From NCBI GenBank assembly GCA_937966095.1, contig CALCKF010000090.1, forward strand, positions 1 to 33,435: 33,435 nucleotides of DNA, in the 5' to 3' direction. Source of the stretch: an uncultured Eubacterium sp. (lineage in GTDB: Bacteria > Bacillota > Clostridia > Peptostreptococcales > Anaerovoracaceae). The position numbers and the translations under genes were made by a program. Under the pieces are notes generated by a model, which saw only the letters and a list, made by a program, of their open reading frames with translations, made no database searches and was not told the DNA's origin. Of the stretch, positions 9,066 to 16,270 are shown piece after piece. The stretch's first letter is position 1. Each line of letters begins with the position of its first letter.

Positions 9066-9318
9066 ATTCCTGGAGAAACATGGTTTCAGACATATGCGTT
9101 TCCATGATCTTCGTCATTGCTCGGCAAGTCTCCTTCTTGCAAACGGAGTTCAGATGAAGCAGATACAGGAATGGCTCGGTCACAGCGATTTCAGCACCAC
9201 AGCTAATATATACGCTCATCTTGACTATTCGTCAAAGATTTCTTCTGCTGAAGCTATGACAAATATACTTGAATTGCCTGATGACAGCTGCTTTGAAAGC
9301 AAATGGAAAAACTGCTGA
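9011..9318 (+). pseudogene. int: C-terminal fragment of tyrosine integrase
   Basis: Codes for the last 102 residues of a tyrosine recombinase, with no start of its own. It contains HDLRH (catalytic His and Arg of the HxxR box), LGHSD (the second conserved His) and ANIYAHLD (nucleophilic Tyr). These correspond to H338, R341, H364 and Y374 when joined to the N-terminal part at 32462-33435. The reading frame stays open leftward to 8836, but that extension is antisense to the remnant and looks unrelated. The fragment lies immediately beside an attachment-site-like tRNA fragment, the normal place for an integrase 3' end. It is either the 3' half of the same gene seen across a circular junction or the leftover of an earlier, closely related element. 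As drawn, it cannot make a functional integrase. Confidence 0.85.
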
Positions 9319-9325
9319 ATATTAT

Positions 9326-9369
9326 TGCGATTTTCGATCCGGTACAACCGGTATTTTTCAAAAATCGCA
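9326..9369 (+). terminator. nested hairpin/terminator after integrase
   Basis: The inner stem CCGGT (9339-9343) / ACCGG (9347-9351) is followed by TATTTTT. It is enclosed by an outer inverted repeat TGCGATTTT (9326-9334) / AAAATCGCA (9361-9369). It lies just past the integrase stop and before the attachment site. Confidence 0.6.
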
Positions 9370-9372
9370 GAA

Positions 9373-9402
9373 GTTCTGCCCAGGTATTCAGCAGTTCTGC
9401 CC
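9373..9402 (-). repeat. left arm-type repeats of attachment site
   Basis: Two copies of GTTCTGCCC (9373-9381 and 9394-9402), which is GGGCAGAAC on the minus strand. They lie 74-103 bases left of the tRNA-Ser fragment and point opposite to the right-hand copies. This matches arm sites bound by the N-terminal domain of tyrosine integrases. The binding role is inferred. Confidence 0.6.
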
Positions 9403-9475
9403 ACTGAAAATCGGGCAAAAACAGCGATTTCCAAAAAATTCAAAAGTCTGTAACCATTGCAATTACAGGCTTTAT

Positions 9476-9531
9476 TGGCGGAGAAGGTGGGATTCGAGCC
9501 CACGTGCCCTTGCGGACAACCGCATTTCGAG
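9476..9531 (-). other. attachment-site core: 3' half of tRNA-Ser(CGA)
   Basis: Read on the minus strand, this is a tRNA from the anticodon loop to CCA. The loop is CTCGAAA (anticodon CGA, 9527-9529), followed by anticodon 3' strand TGCGG, a long class II variable arm (TGTCC/GGGCA), T arm GTGGG/CCCAC with loop CTCGAAT, acceptor 3' strand CTTCTCC, discriminator G and CCA (9476-9478). Beyond 9531 the sequence does not complete the 5' half (an A/T run where CCGCA is needed), so it is not a functional tRNA gene. Integrases that target tRNA genes commonly exchange within or near the anticodon loop and carry this 3' half in attP to restore the gene. An intact tRNA-Ser(CGA) should lie at the other end of the integrated element. 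Confidence 0.85.
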
Positions 9532-9698
9532 TTTTTTATGCAACTGGTATATGTGATGATACTGCTGGTCGCTTGAGGTAATCTTGTCTGCCCTCTGATG
9601 CTGTTAAAAGCAATCGATTACGGCGTTAAAGGGAGAAGAACCATTGAAAATTCAATGAGTTCGAAATCAGTTGGTTTTTACCCTGTTTTTTGACCTTT

Positions 9699-9775
9699 GG
9701 GCAGAACTTCGGGCAGAATCGGGCAGAACAAAATTCAGCGGCAATACATAAATTTATGACAAAAATGGGCAGAAC
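9699..9775 (+). repeat. right arm-type repeats of attachment site
   Basis: GGGCAGAAC occurs at 9699-9707, 9721-9729 and 9767-9775, plus GGGCAGAA at 9711-9718. All are in plus orientation, about 170-240 bases right of the tRNA-Ser fragment. The first three are spaced 12 and 10 bases apart, near one helical turn. The last copy lies inside the 3' end of the 9735-10202 reading frame. Confidence 0.6.
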
Positions 9776-10202
9776 AAAGTTCGAAGTTATTACATAAATG
9801 CGGACAATCTCTTTGCTGATATATTTCTGATATCATTTCTCGCCAGCTATGCGAACGATTTTCTGCCAATCTCACAAAAAACAACTCATCCTTTGCACTA
9901 AGCAAGATCTGTTCAATAAATGATTTCCTGTTGTCATTAGTAGGTGCCTTCTGCCTTAGATCATGTTTAAGAATTAGATTCCAATATATCTCTGTAAATT
10001 TAGAGAACAGTTGATTGAATGATAGTTTTAAGTTTGTGTCTGCATTGTACAGGTTATTGATAATAGCTTTAAGGAATCCATATTTGTAACTTGAATCATT
10101 TCGAGATCTCGAAGAAAAAACACAACCAAACGCTGACCACAGCTCATCTTCAGAGACTTCTCTCTCTTCATAAAATTCTTCCTTTAGATCAAACCCCGCC
10201 AT
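9735..10202 (-). CDS. hypothetical protein, last gene of defence operon, possibly 3'-truncated
   Basis: A 155-residue frame whose ATG at 10202 overlaps the previous stop (TAATG), so it is translationally coupled. Residues 40-80 (YKYGFLKAIINNLYNADT, LSFNQLFSKFTEIYWNLIL) resemble, from memory, the N-terminal helical region of HNH-endonuclease-type defence proteins, which are normally longer. No HNH motif is present. The last 20 or so residues (NNFELCSAHFCHKFMYCR) are translated from the attachment-site arm region, including one GGGCAGAAC copy, so the natural C-terminus may have been lost when the gene was joined to the element end. Alternatively it is a complete small protein. Function unknown. 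Confidence 0.6.
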   Translation of the reverse strand: MAGFDLKEEFYEEREVSEDELWSAFGCVFSSRSRNDSSYKYGFLKAIINNLYNADTNLKLSFNQLFSKFTEIYWNLILKHDLRQKAPTNDNRKSFIEQILLSAKDELFFVRLAENRSHSWREMISEIYQQRDCPHLCNNFELCSAHFCHKFMYCR

Positions 10203-11191
10203 TAAATTCCTCGTTTCTTCTTCAGCAATTTTATCATAGACTCTGGATCATCTAAAAATGATTTTATTTCCGTATCTATTTCTCCTGAATTATTCTCTTC
10301 TTCAGCAATATCCTGAATAAGTATCGTCTCATTATGCTGTTCTGCTTCTGACGCCAATTTCTCTATTTCTTCCGCTTCAAATAACATCTCCATAGTATTT
10401 ATTCGAGACGATTCTATCTTAAATAAATATTCATCTGCTTCAGCCACGCGATCAGCGTAAGTCTCTTCATATTGTTCTTCGAGTCCCCAAAAGCATCTTT
10501 CTATTTCTAACGCAAAGCTGATACCGGTGTCATGTTCTATTTCCCACAACTCATCCATATAATTATACGCTGGTCTTGAGATCTTTCTATTCCTTACAAG
10601 ATATTCAGCCGCCACATTCTTAAATCGAATGCTTTCCCGGACATATAAATAATACTCTATGAATCCGGTATGGTTCGTAGAATACATTAGGTTATCGTAC
10701 AGTTCTTCCATCTGATCATAGTTTTTTATAATATCCGATATGTAATAATTGCTGCCTGCGGAATCATACGCCTTGCATGTAAGGATAATGCCTTCTTCCG
10801 AGAATACAACACAAATATTAAAGCCATCACTGGCCTTATTGATAATCTTTGTAAAGGCAATACTAAATTCCACAGAATCCAATATGAAATTCTGCGTCAC
10901 AACGACCTTACAAGGGATCAATCCTCGCTTTGTTTCCTTATAGAATTCTGTAAAAGCGGCTATATCACCCGCTGCAGAGATAAACTCTATCTCCTGCTTG
11001 GTATATATTTCATCTTTGTTTCCATATAAAAAGACAAATTTTTCGAAGGTTCCGGCATACTGTGTGGACTTGTCCATCAGCAATCCCGTTGGCAGGAGCA
11101 ATTCAGCTACCGTATCGACGGAATCGTATTCATATGCTGATAGCACAAATTCGTCGCATGCATCTGCCTCCTTGCTCCAATCTCTGCTCAT
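10202..11191 (-). CDS. hypothetical acidic protein of defence operon
   Basis: A 329-residue protein that I do not recognise. It is acidic, with mixed alpha/beta sequence in the first 170 residues and a helical, Glu-rich C-terminal third (about 225-320, EEQYEETYADRVAEADEY, EAEEIEKLASEAEQ) ending in a basic KLLKKKRGI tail. There is no signal peptide, membrane segment or nuclease motif that I can identify. It begins seven bases after the upstream stop and overlaps the next gene by TAATG. Its place between the DndD-like ATPase block and the last gene suggests a subunit of the same complex; that is inference from position only. Confidence 0.75.
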   Translation of the reverse strand: MSRDWSKEADACDEFVLSAYEYDSVDTVAELLLPTGLLMDKSTQYAGTFEKFVFLYGNKDEIYTKQEIEFISAAGDIAAFTEFYKETKRGLIPCKVVVTQNFILDSVEFSIAFTKIINKASDGFNICVVFSEEGIILTCKAYDSAGSNYYISDIIKNYDQMEELYDNLMYSTNHTGFIEYYLYVRESIRFKNVAAEYLVRNRKISRPAYNYMDELWEIEHDTGISFALEIERCFWGLEEQYEETYADRVAEADEYLFKIESSRINTMEMLFEAEEIEKLASEAEQHNETILIQDIAEEENNSGEIDTEIKSFLDDPESMIKLLKKKRGI

Positions 11192-11198
11192 ATCTCAA

Positions 11199-11753
11199 TC
11201 ACTTATTAAGAATCGAATCAATGCTTGCCTTTAACGCCTCTCCATCTTGTTCTTCGTTGAATTTCTTTACATAATCAAAAATTCTTCTAAGGTAAGAGTC
11301 ATCATCGGTACATTGATCAACAAATTGCTCATGAAGAACATCTATACCACCCAGAAAATACTCATTGAATATTTTAATGTTCTCTGCAATCTGGGTTTTA
11401 TCCTCCTCTGAAGTCTCTGATAGCCTAAATGCACGATATATCCGCTTCTCCTCGTCAGGTTCCGAATCCTCATCAATTAGCATAATTATCTGATAGACAA
11501 AACGAAGTTCAGCCTTTCTCTTAGAGATCTGCTCATACAAAATACCAACATCACCATCAGCAGAAGATCCCATAGGAATTCTTCTCCTATACTGGTAGCC
11601 GATCAATGGGCATACCGTGTAAGCATCCACATATGATGTGAAGATTTTGAAATTATTATGCTGAGCTCTATCCGGAACATTACCTCTCAGCTCGCACAAG
11701 TCCTTTAAATAATTAGCCTGTACACCGTAAAAGTCCTGATTTCCATCAAACAT
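11199..11753 (-). CDS. hypothetical protein coupled to DndD-like ATPase
   Basis: A 184-residue protein starting at ATG 11753 (MFDGNQDFYG), chosen because AAGGAGGG lies five bases upstream. The longer frame back to 11789 lies wholly inside the ATPase gene. The start overlaps the ATPase stop by eight bases. A conserved-looking N-terminal block (YLKDLCELRGNVPD, FKIFTSYVDAYTVCPLIGYQY, RRRIPMG) is followed by a predicted helical C-terminus (residues 85-184). I do not recognise the family. It does not resemble DndE, which is shorter and of different sequence. The tight coupling suggests a stoichiometric partner of the DndD-like protein. Confidence 0.8.
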   Translation of the reverse strand: MFDGNQDFYGVQANYLKDLCELRGNVPDRAQHNNFKIFTSYVDAYTVCPLIGYQYRRRIPMGSSADGDVGILYEQISKRKAELRFVYQIIMLIDEDSEPDEEKRIYRAFRLSETSEEDKTQIAENIKIFNEYFLGGIDVLHEQFVDQCTDDDSYLRRIFDYVKKFNEEQDGEALKASIDSILNK

Positions 11754-13749
11754 GAGAACCCTCCTTCCTGATATGCGTGGAAGTATCAATTTCTTTGCCT
11801 TGGCCGTCTCTGTCTTTCAGAATGGTATAGCTGATTCCGACATACTGGTCGAGGTTTTTAGCTGCATATTCCCAGTCCTTCTGCATAACAGCCATAATCA
11901 CCTGATTTGCTGTCTTGGGAAGAATCTTGCAAATGTTATCAATGTGGATCTCATCCACGTTTGAAAAAGGTGCATCCATCACAAGTGGATAAACTTGTCC
12001 AAGTTTCATTTCACTATCGTCTAGGATTTTATCTTTAGCCATTGAAACAAGGGCTGCAATGAAAGCAAAACTCTTTACGGCCTTCAAACCATCCGACTCT
12101 TCAGTCGTTATATCGCTATATTTTACTCGGTATTTATCATCAATAATGATTGATCGTTCACCGTGGTACATGCGAGCAAAGTTTTCATTAACTCTATTCT
12201 GCAGCTGATCTCTAACGATAACTTCCTTACTTTGATAAGTTTGAATCAGCCAATCAAGTACTTTTTCTGCATATGCAATGTATCTAGCCACTTTGGAATT
12301 CTTGCTGCTACTCTTTGCATATTTTTCTATAGCATTTTCGCAGTTTCTGATATTGGCATCGCAGCTTCCAATTTCAGCATTAATCTGATTATAGTCATCC
12401 AGTGCTTCTCTGTACTTGGTGCTTGCTTCCCTTCTTTTTTCCTCTATGATTTTTGCGTCAGTATCATCAATAATCTGATCCGATGCCACTTTAAGGTCAT
12501 CTTGAAGCTGACCAATCCTGCGTAATGTCTCTCTATAATCTTTATACTTTTCAGAGAGACCGTCGCAATATGATTCACTGCCAGCAAGATATCCTTCAGC
12601 CTTATTTTTATAGTTACTTACAAGCGTTCCTATCTGTTCAGGAGGAAGTTTTTTTCTCTCTGCCATAACAAGATTGTAAGGAGCAGTATGTGGATCTAAC
12701 CTGGTGCCGCATATGCACACACCTCTTCGAATCAGGTAATCAATAGACTCTTGTTCCATTGCCGGTACACTTTCAGTGGCACCTTTAACTGAATCAAGCA
12801 TATCCAATGATTTTTTGATAGCAGGCATACCGAAAAATGCATATGGTCTAGTATTAAACGCAACTATCATAGCTTTTTTGCAGGCTTCTAAACGATCCTG
12901 TTCTCTCTTTAGCGCACTCTCAATACGATCACGTTCCTGTTTTGCCTTTTTCACTTGCTCAACATTGCTCTTTGAAAGCTCTGCACTATACTCACGCTCT
13001 TTACCATGCCAGTAATCGCGTTCTTTCTCAGCATTCTGAAGATTATCCTGTAATATGGCCTTTTTCTTTTGATAAGTTTCTAGGCCATCTCGCGCTTTCT
13101 CTGCAGCAGCATTGCCGGATGTATCAATCATCCCGTTAAACTTTTTTGCCACAGCCTGAAGATGATCTCTAGAATGCTCAAGCACATCCAAACGCATCAA
13201 CCCTCTAACTGCCTTAGAAAGGTCTGTTCTGTTCGCAATACCAGATATGCGCTCACCACCAAAGAAGAAGTAATCGGACAAGTCTGTAGGAAGAACGCGA
13301 TCAATCGACTCTGCTATATTGTTTCTCTCTACGTTTGTTTTTGTCTGTCCATCCTTAAGAAGATATTCCAGAGTGAGATCTTCATCTGGCTTTTTATTTA
13401 GAGTTACAACAACATCATCACCTTCTGTACGCCTGTCGCTACATACATATGTAAAGGATCTCTTCAGAATATACTGCATATCATCATGAATAAAACTGAC
13501 CGCGACATATGTAGTCTGAGTATCCCCCACATGCATGTTTGAACGGACATCACTATTAAGTAGAACCGGATCTTCGAAACCGTTCTTTCCGTAGAGACAC
13601 CACTCAAAAGCTCTTATGATTGTCGTTTTACCAGAGGTATTAGCACCAATCAGGACCGTAACATTTTTCTTCTTGTCAGTGGAGAATTCTATCGACTGCT
13701 TTCCAGCATATTGCCGGAAATTACACATCTCAATGCTTTGTATAATCAT
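11746..13749 (-). CDS. DndD-like SMC/Rad50-type ATPase
   Basis: A 667-residue ABC/SMC-type ATPase. Walker A GANTSGKT is at residues 35-42 after a typical N-terminus (SIEMCNFRQYAGKQSIEF). A YFFFGGERI segment lies near residue 160. A long coiled coil (about 210-490) has CICG (Cys345, Cys347) at its apex, recalling the zinc hook of Rad50/DndD proteins but as CxC. The C-terminal head has a signature-like segment (GLKAVKSFAFIAAL) and Walker B/D-loop LVMDAPFSNVD. DndD takes part in DNA phosphorothioation in Dnd systems, and related ATPases serve restriction modules. Here it is separated from the sulfur-transfer genes and grouped with a helicase, which favours a restriction or sensing role. The start overlaps the small upstream gene by ATGA. 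Confidence 0.85.
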   Translation of the reverse strand: MIIQSIEMCNFRQYAGKQSIEFSTDKKKNVTVLIGANTSGKTTIIRAFEWCLYGKNGFEDPVLLNSDVRSNMHVGDTQTTYVAVSFIHDDMQYILKRSFTYVCSDRRTEGDDVVVTLNKKPDEDLTLEYLLKDGQTKTNVERNNIAESIDRVLPTDLSDYFFFGGERISGIANRTDLSKAVRGLMRLDVLEHSRDHLQAVAKKFNGMIDTSGNAAAEKARDGLETYQKKKAILQDNLQNAEKERDYWHGKEREYSAELSKSNVEQVKKAKQERDRIESALKREQDRLEACKKAMIVAFNTRPYAFFGMPAIKKSLDMLDSVKGATESVPAMEQESIDYLIRRGVCICGTRLDPHTAPYNLVMAERKKLPPEQIGTLVSNYKNKAEGYLAGSESYCDGLSEKYKDYRETLRRIGQLQDDLKVASDQIIDDTDAKIIEEKRREASTKYREALDDYNQINAEIGSCDANIRNCENAIEKYAKSSSKNSKVARYIAYAEKVLDWLIQTYQSKEVIVRDQLQNRVNENFARMYHGERSIIIDDKYRVKYSDITTEESDGLKAVKSFAFIAALVSMAKDKILDDSEMKLGQVYPLVMDAPFSNVDEIHIDNICKILPKTANQVIMAVMQKDWEYAAKNLDQYVGISYTILKDRDGQGKEIDTSTHIRKEGSHV

Positions 13750-13907
13750 CGCTTCTCCACCTCCGTCATAATCATTCTTTGGATTTTGTCAATCATAGCC
13801 GGATTAGATTCTTTCTTTACGATATTATCTGTTTCCATCTCCAGCAATCTTAACTTGATGGTATCAACTTTCTTTTCATCCAGTTTGTCATTCAAATTCA
13901 TCTCCAT
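13746..13907 (-). CDS. small 53-residue protein between helicase and ATPase
   Basis: The start at ATG 13907 (MEMNLNDKLDEKK) is fixed by a GAGGAGG site six bases upstream. It overlaps the end of the helicase gene by 20 bases, and its own stop overlaps the ATPase start, so all three are coupled. The charged, helix-forming sequence (VDTIKLRLLEMETDNIVKKE, then NPAMIDKIQRMIMTEVEKR) has no motif that I recognise. It may be an adaptor between the two large enzymes. Ribosome site, overlaps and coding character make it probably real despite its size. Confidence 0.7.
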   Translation of the reverse strand: MEMNLNDKLDEKKVDTIKLRLLEMETDNIVKKESNPAMIDKIQRMIMTEVEKR

Positions 13908-16074
13908 CGATGACCTCCTCTGTTTCTCTTTCTGTAATTCCAAATGTTACTTCTATATCATTGATAAGTTTATCGGAATCTCGTGTATTTTTTGCTATCT
14001 TTCCGAACTCTTTAATTCGTTGTAATTCTCTCTTAGCCAATGCCTTTTCACAATTAAAGTCAGGACTATAAGGGTTAACATCCTCCATCGGTTCGGTCAA
14101 AGTAACAAAGTCATATATCACAGCATATGGTTTGTCCTTTGCAAGCCTCAATACACGACCACGCCTTTGAATATACTCTTTTGGATTAGTTGTACTTGCC
14201 AGTATAAAGGCGATTTTGATACTCGGTATATTAACGCCTTCATCTAAACACTTTATTGCAATGATTGCCTGATATGGAGAGGCTGTCGCAAAACAACGTT
14301 TTATCACTTCGCGCTCTTCTGCTGACTCGTTTGATGTAAAGTGAGTAACCTTCATACCTAAATCATTTCCAAGCATTTTGGAAACCGAAACAATCTGCCT
14401 TTCACCTTCCTCATCTCTCTCCGTATAATCTGACGAGAAACCTTGTGTTCGTGTTGCGCCGCAATAAACCAGAATGTGCGTATCTTCCTTATAGTCCTCC
14501 ATCAGCTCGCGAAGCTTGGACAGCTTACTCTTGGCTCCAGCTACGACTCGCGCTCTCTGAAGCAGCAGTCTTTTTCCCTTATCTGTTATTATTAGTTTCC
14601 CATGTTTATCTTTATGGCACTCCTTTGATGCGAGATATGAAAGTTCTTTATATCTTCCATACTCGTCTTCATCAAGATAAACAAGAACGGGATAGTAATA
14701 GTATGGTGTAAGCTTTTTTTCATCAATAGCTCTCTTAAGATCATATTCTATACACTTGTCGCCAAAGTAATCTTTAAGAATATTCGTTCCTTCTTCATCA
14801 CCATGCCTGTCTAAAGTTGCAGATAAGGCAAGTCTGTACTGAATTCCAGGATAAAGCTTTGTTCTCAAATTGGGAGCGCCAAAATTATGTGCTTCATCTA
14901 CAAGCAGTAATGTATCCTTGCCAAGTTGCTTCATCTGCTCGCTAACAAATTTTGAAGAATATGTCGCATTTGTTGTGACAAAGCAAAAAGTATTTATAAC
15001 TCCCAGAGAAAAGTCAAGTATGTCATCTTCCAAGCGTTTTTTCCAATTCTTCTGCTTGGAAGCGGAGTATCCAATCGTAGGCGTCATATTGAATAGCTCT
15101 ATATCTTCTACCCATTGTTCAACAAGATGCTGATAAGGGCACACAATAATAATGGCAAGCCTCTTTGTATCCTCATATAATCGAGTTACAGCCCCAAGTC
15201 CAGTATATGTCTTACCAGTACCAGTAGCCATATCAAAAATTCCTCTATAACCATTCTCTACCCATTTATTTATGGCTTCTGCCTGGTACGGTCTAAAATT
15301 AAATCCACTCGGAACGTGAGGGATACCCTTATCTGGAACATCTACATAAGTATCATATTCTTCTTCCTCTTCGGAGACTTCCTCCTTTGTGAAGAAGGAG
15401 TCTAACTCTGGCTTTCTCATTACTTCAAATTTGTCTTTTAATACTTTTGGGAAATCTAAAATTTCCAAATCATTATCCTGCTTATTCCAGAGCTGCTCAA
15501 AATCCTTCTGGATATCGTCCACATAAGATTTTGATTCTTCCCACGATTTGAATACTACGATAGATTCTGAATTCACATGGAAAGCATTTATTGTTTCGTT
15601 GAGCGAGCCTGTGAAAACAATTTTATTACCGTTCTCGTCAGTTATTATGCCTACTTTTTCATGATACATACCCATCGATTTGTTCGGCGGGGTGAACGCA
15701 ACCTTAATATCCAAGAACCCCTCTTCTATTAAGTATGCAAGGAAATTAAGCCTCTCTTCCTCAAAATAATTTTCTGGTTCCTTGAAATCTCTCATAAGAG
15801 CCCTTCCAATTATTTCTTTATGTTCATAGCCTTTGTTTATTGCCTCGATATCTTCCTCTAACAATCTTGGAGAAACAATAAACTGAATTTTACCCTTATT
15901 TTTTGTTAATCCCTTTAACCCTTTAGTAAGGTCAATCAACGCTCCCGATGTGAAAAAGCCAACTGCCCTTTGATAAAGAACGGCTTCTTTCAACACGGGT
16001 GTGTAGAATTCTCGCACAACATTGTTCTTATATGTTTTGTAATATCTGAGCAAATAAATGTCCCTGAATGACAT
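13888..16074 (-). CDS. phospholipase D-like nuclease/DEAH helicase fusion
   Basis: A 728-residue protein starting at ATG 16074 (GAGGAGG seven bases upstream). The N-terminal 200 residues form a PLD-like domain with HEKVGII (HxK box) and a following GSLNET, the pattern of helicase-linked PLD nucleases. From about 265 it is a superfamily 2 helicase: Q-like FRPYQAEAI, Walker A MATGTGKT, DEAH box LLVDEAHN, motif III LSATL, and a second RecA domain with DEGVNIP and QRRGRVLR (motif VI). Such fusions occur in several restriction and anti-phage systems, where they translocate on and cut DNA. Its place after the sulfur-modification genes suggests the nuclease/translocase of the defence arm. Activity and phosphorothioate dependence are inferred. 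Only one HxK box is evident, so PLD activity may need a dimer. Confidence 0.88.
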   Translation of the reverse strand: MSFRDIYLLRYYKTYKNNVVREFYTPVLKEAVLYQRAVGFFTSGALIDLTKGLKGLTKNKGKIQFIVSPRLLEEDIEAINKGYEHKEIIGRALMRDFKEPENYFEEERLNFLAYLIEEGFLDIKVAFTPPNKSMGMYHEKVGIITDENGNKIVFTGSLNETINAFHVNSESIVVFKSWEESKSYVDDIQKDFEQLWNKQDNDLEILDFPKVLKDKFEVMRKPELDSFFTKEEVSEEEEEYDTYVDVPDKGIPHVPSGFNFRPYQAEAINKWVENGYRGIFDMATGTGKTYTGLGAVTRLYEDTKRLAIIIVCPYQHLVEQWVEDIELFNMTPTIGYSASKQKNWKKRLEDDILDFSLGVINTFCFVTTNATYSSKFVSEQMKQLGKDTLLLVDEAHNFGAPNLRTKLYPGIQYRLALSATLDRHGDEEGTNILKDYFGDKCIEYDLKRAIDEKKLTPYYYYPVLVYLDEDEYGRYKELSYLASKECHKDKHGKLIITDKGKRLLLQRARVVAGAKSKLSKLRELMEDYKEDTHILVYCGATRTQGFSSDYTERDEEGERQIVSVSKMLGNDLGMKVTHFTSNESAEEREVIKRCFATASPYQAIIAIKCLDEGVNIPSIKIAFILASTTNPKEYIQRRGRVLRLAKDKPYAVIYDFVTLTEPMEDVNPYSPDFNCEKALAKRELQRIKEFGKIAKNTRDSDKLINDIEVTFGITERETEEVIDGDEFE

Positions 16075-16075
16075 C

Positions 16076-16270
16076 TTATGCCTCCTCAATCACTTTAAAT
16101 TCAATATCTTTCAACAACTCCAAAGCATTTCTCTCCTGAGTCATGATGCAAACTCCACAATAGGCTTTATCCTGAACAGGTGTTGGAACGACTTGACATT
16201 CAACACCTGCATTTGAGAGCAATTCCTCTGCCTTAAATACATTGCTCGTGCTGTAAAAAACAATATACAT
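16076..16270 (-). CDS. DUF3343 family putative sulfur/selenium carrier
   Basis: A 64-residue protein, MYIVFYSTSNVFKAEELLSN..., matching the small DUF3343 family often found beside aminotransferase class V desulfurases and described as a putative Se/S carrier. It has a Cys pair (AYCGVCIM) that could carry a persulfide. ATG 16270 is chosen over GTG 16279 because the AGGAG site lies 11 bases from the ATG and only 2 from the GTG. The ATG overlaps the desulfurase stop as TAATG, and the helicase starts right after its own stop. The context suggests it receives sulfur from the desulfurase and passes it to the PAPS-reductase-like enzyme. That relay is inference. I do not recall DUF3343 as part of the canonical SspABCD set. 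Confidence 0.75.
   Translation of the reverse strand: MYIVFYSTSNVFKAEELLSNAGVECQVVPTPVQDKAYCGVCIMTQERNALELLKDIEFKVIEEA

Noticed and set aside
8836..9318. A single 160-residue gene on the plus strand
   Set aside because: Only the part from 9011 on is integrase. The first 58 codons are antisense to another remnant and start without a ribosome site.
9476..9531. A functional tRNA-Ser gene
   Set aside because: The 5' half (acceptor 5' strand, D arm, anticodon 5' strand) is missing; only anticodon loop to CCA is present.
9373..9775. CRISPR array from the repeated GGGCAGAAC units
   Set aside because: The units are nine bases long, unevenly spaced and inverted about the tRNA fragment. No cas gene is present.
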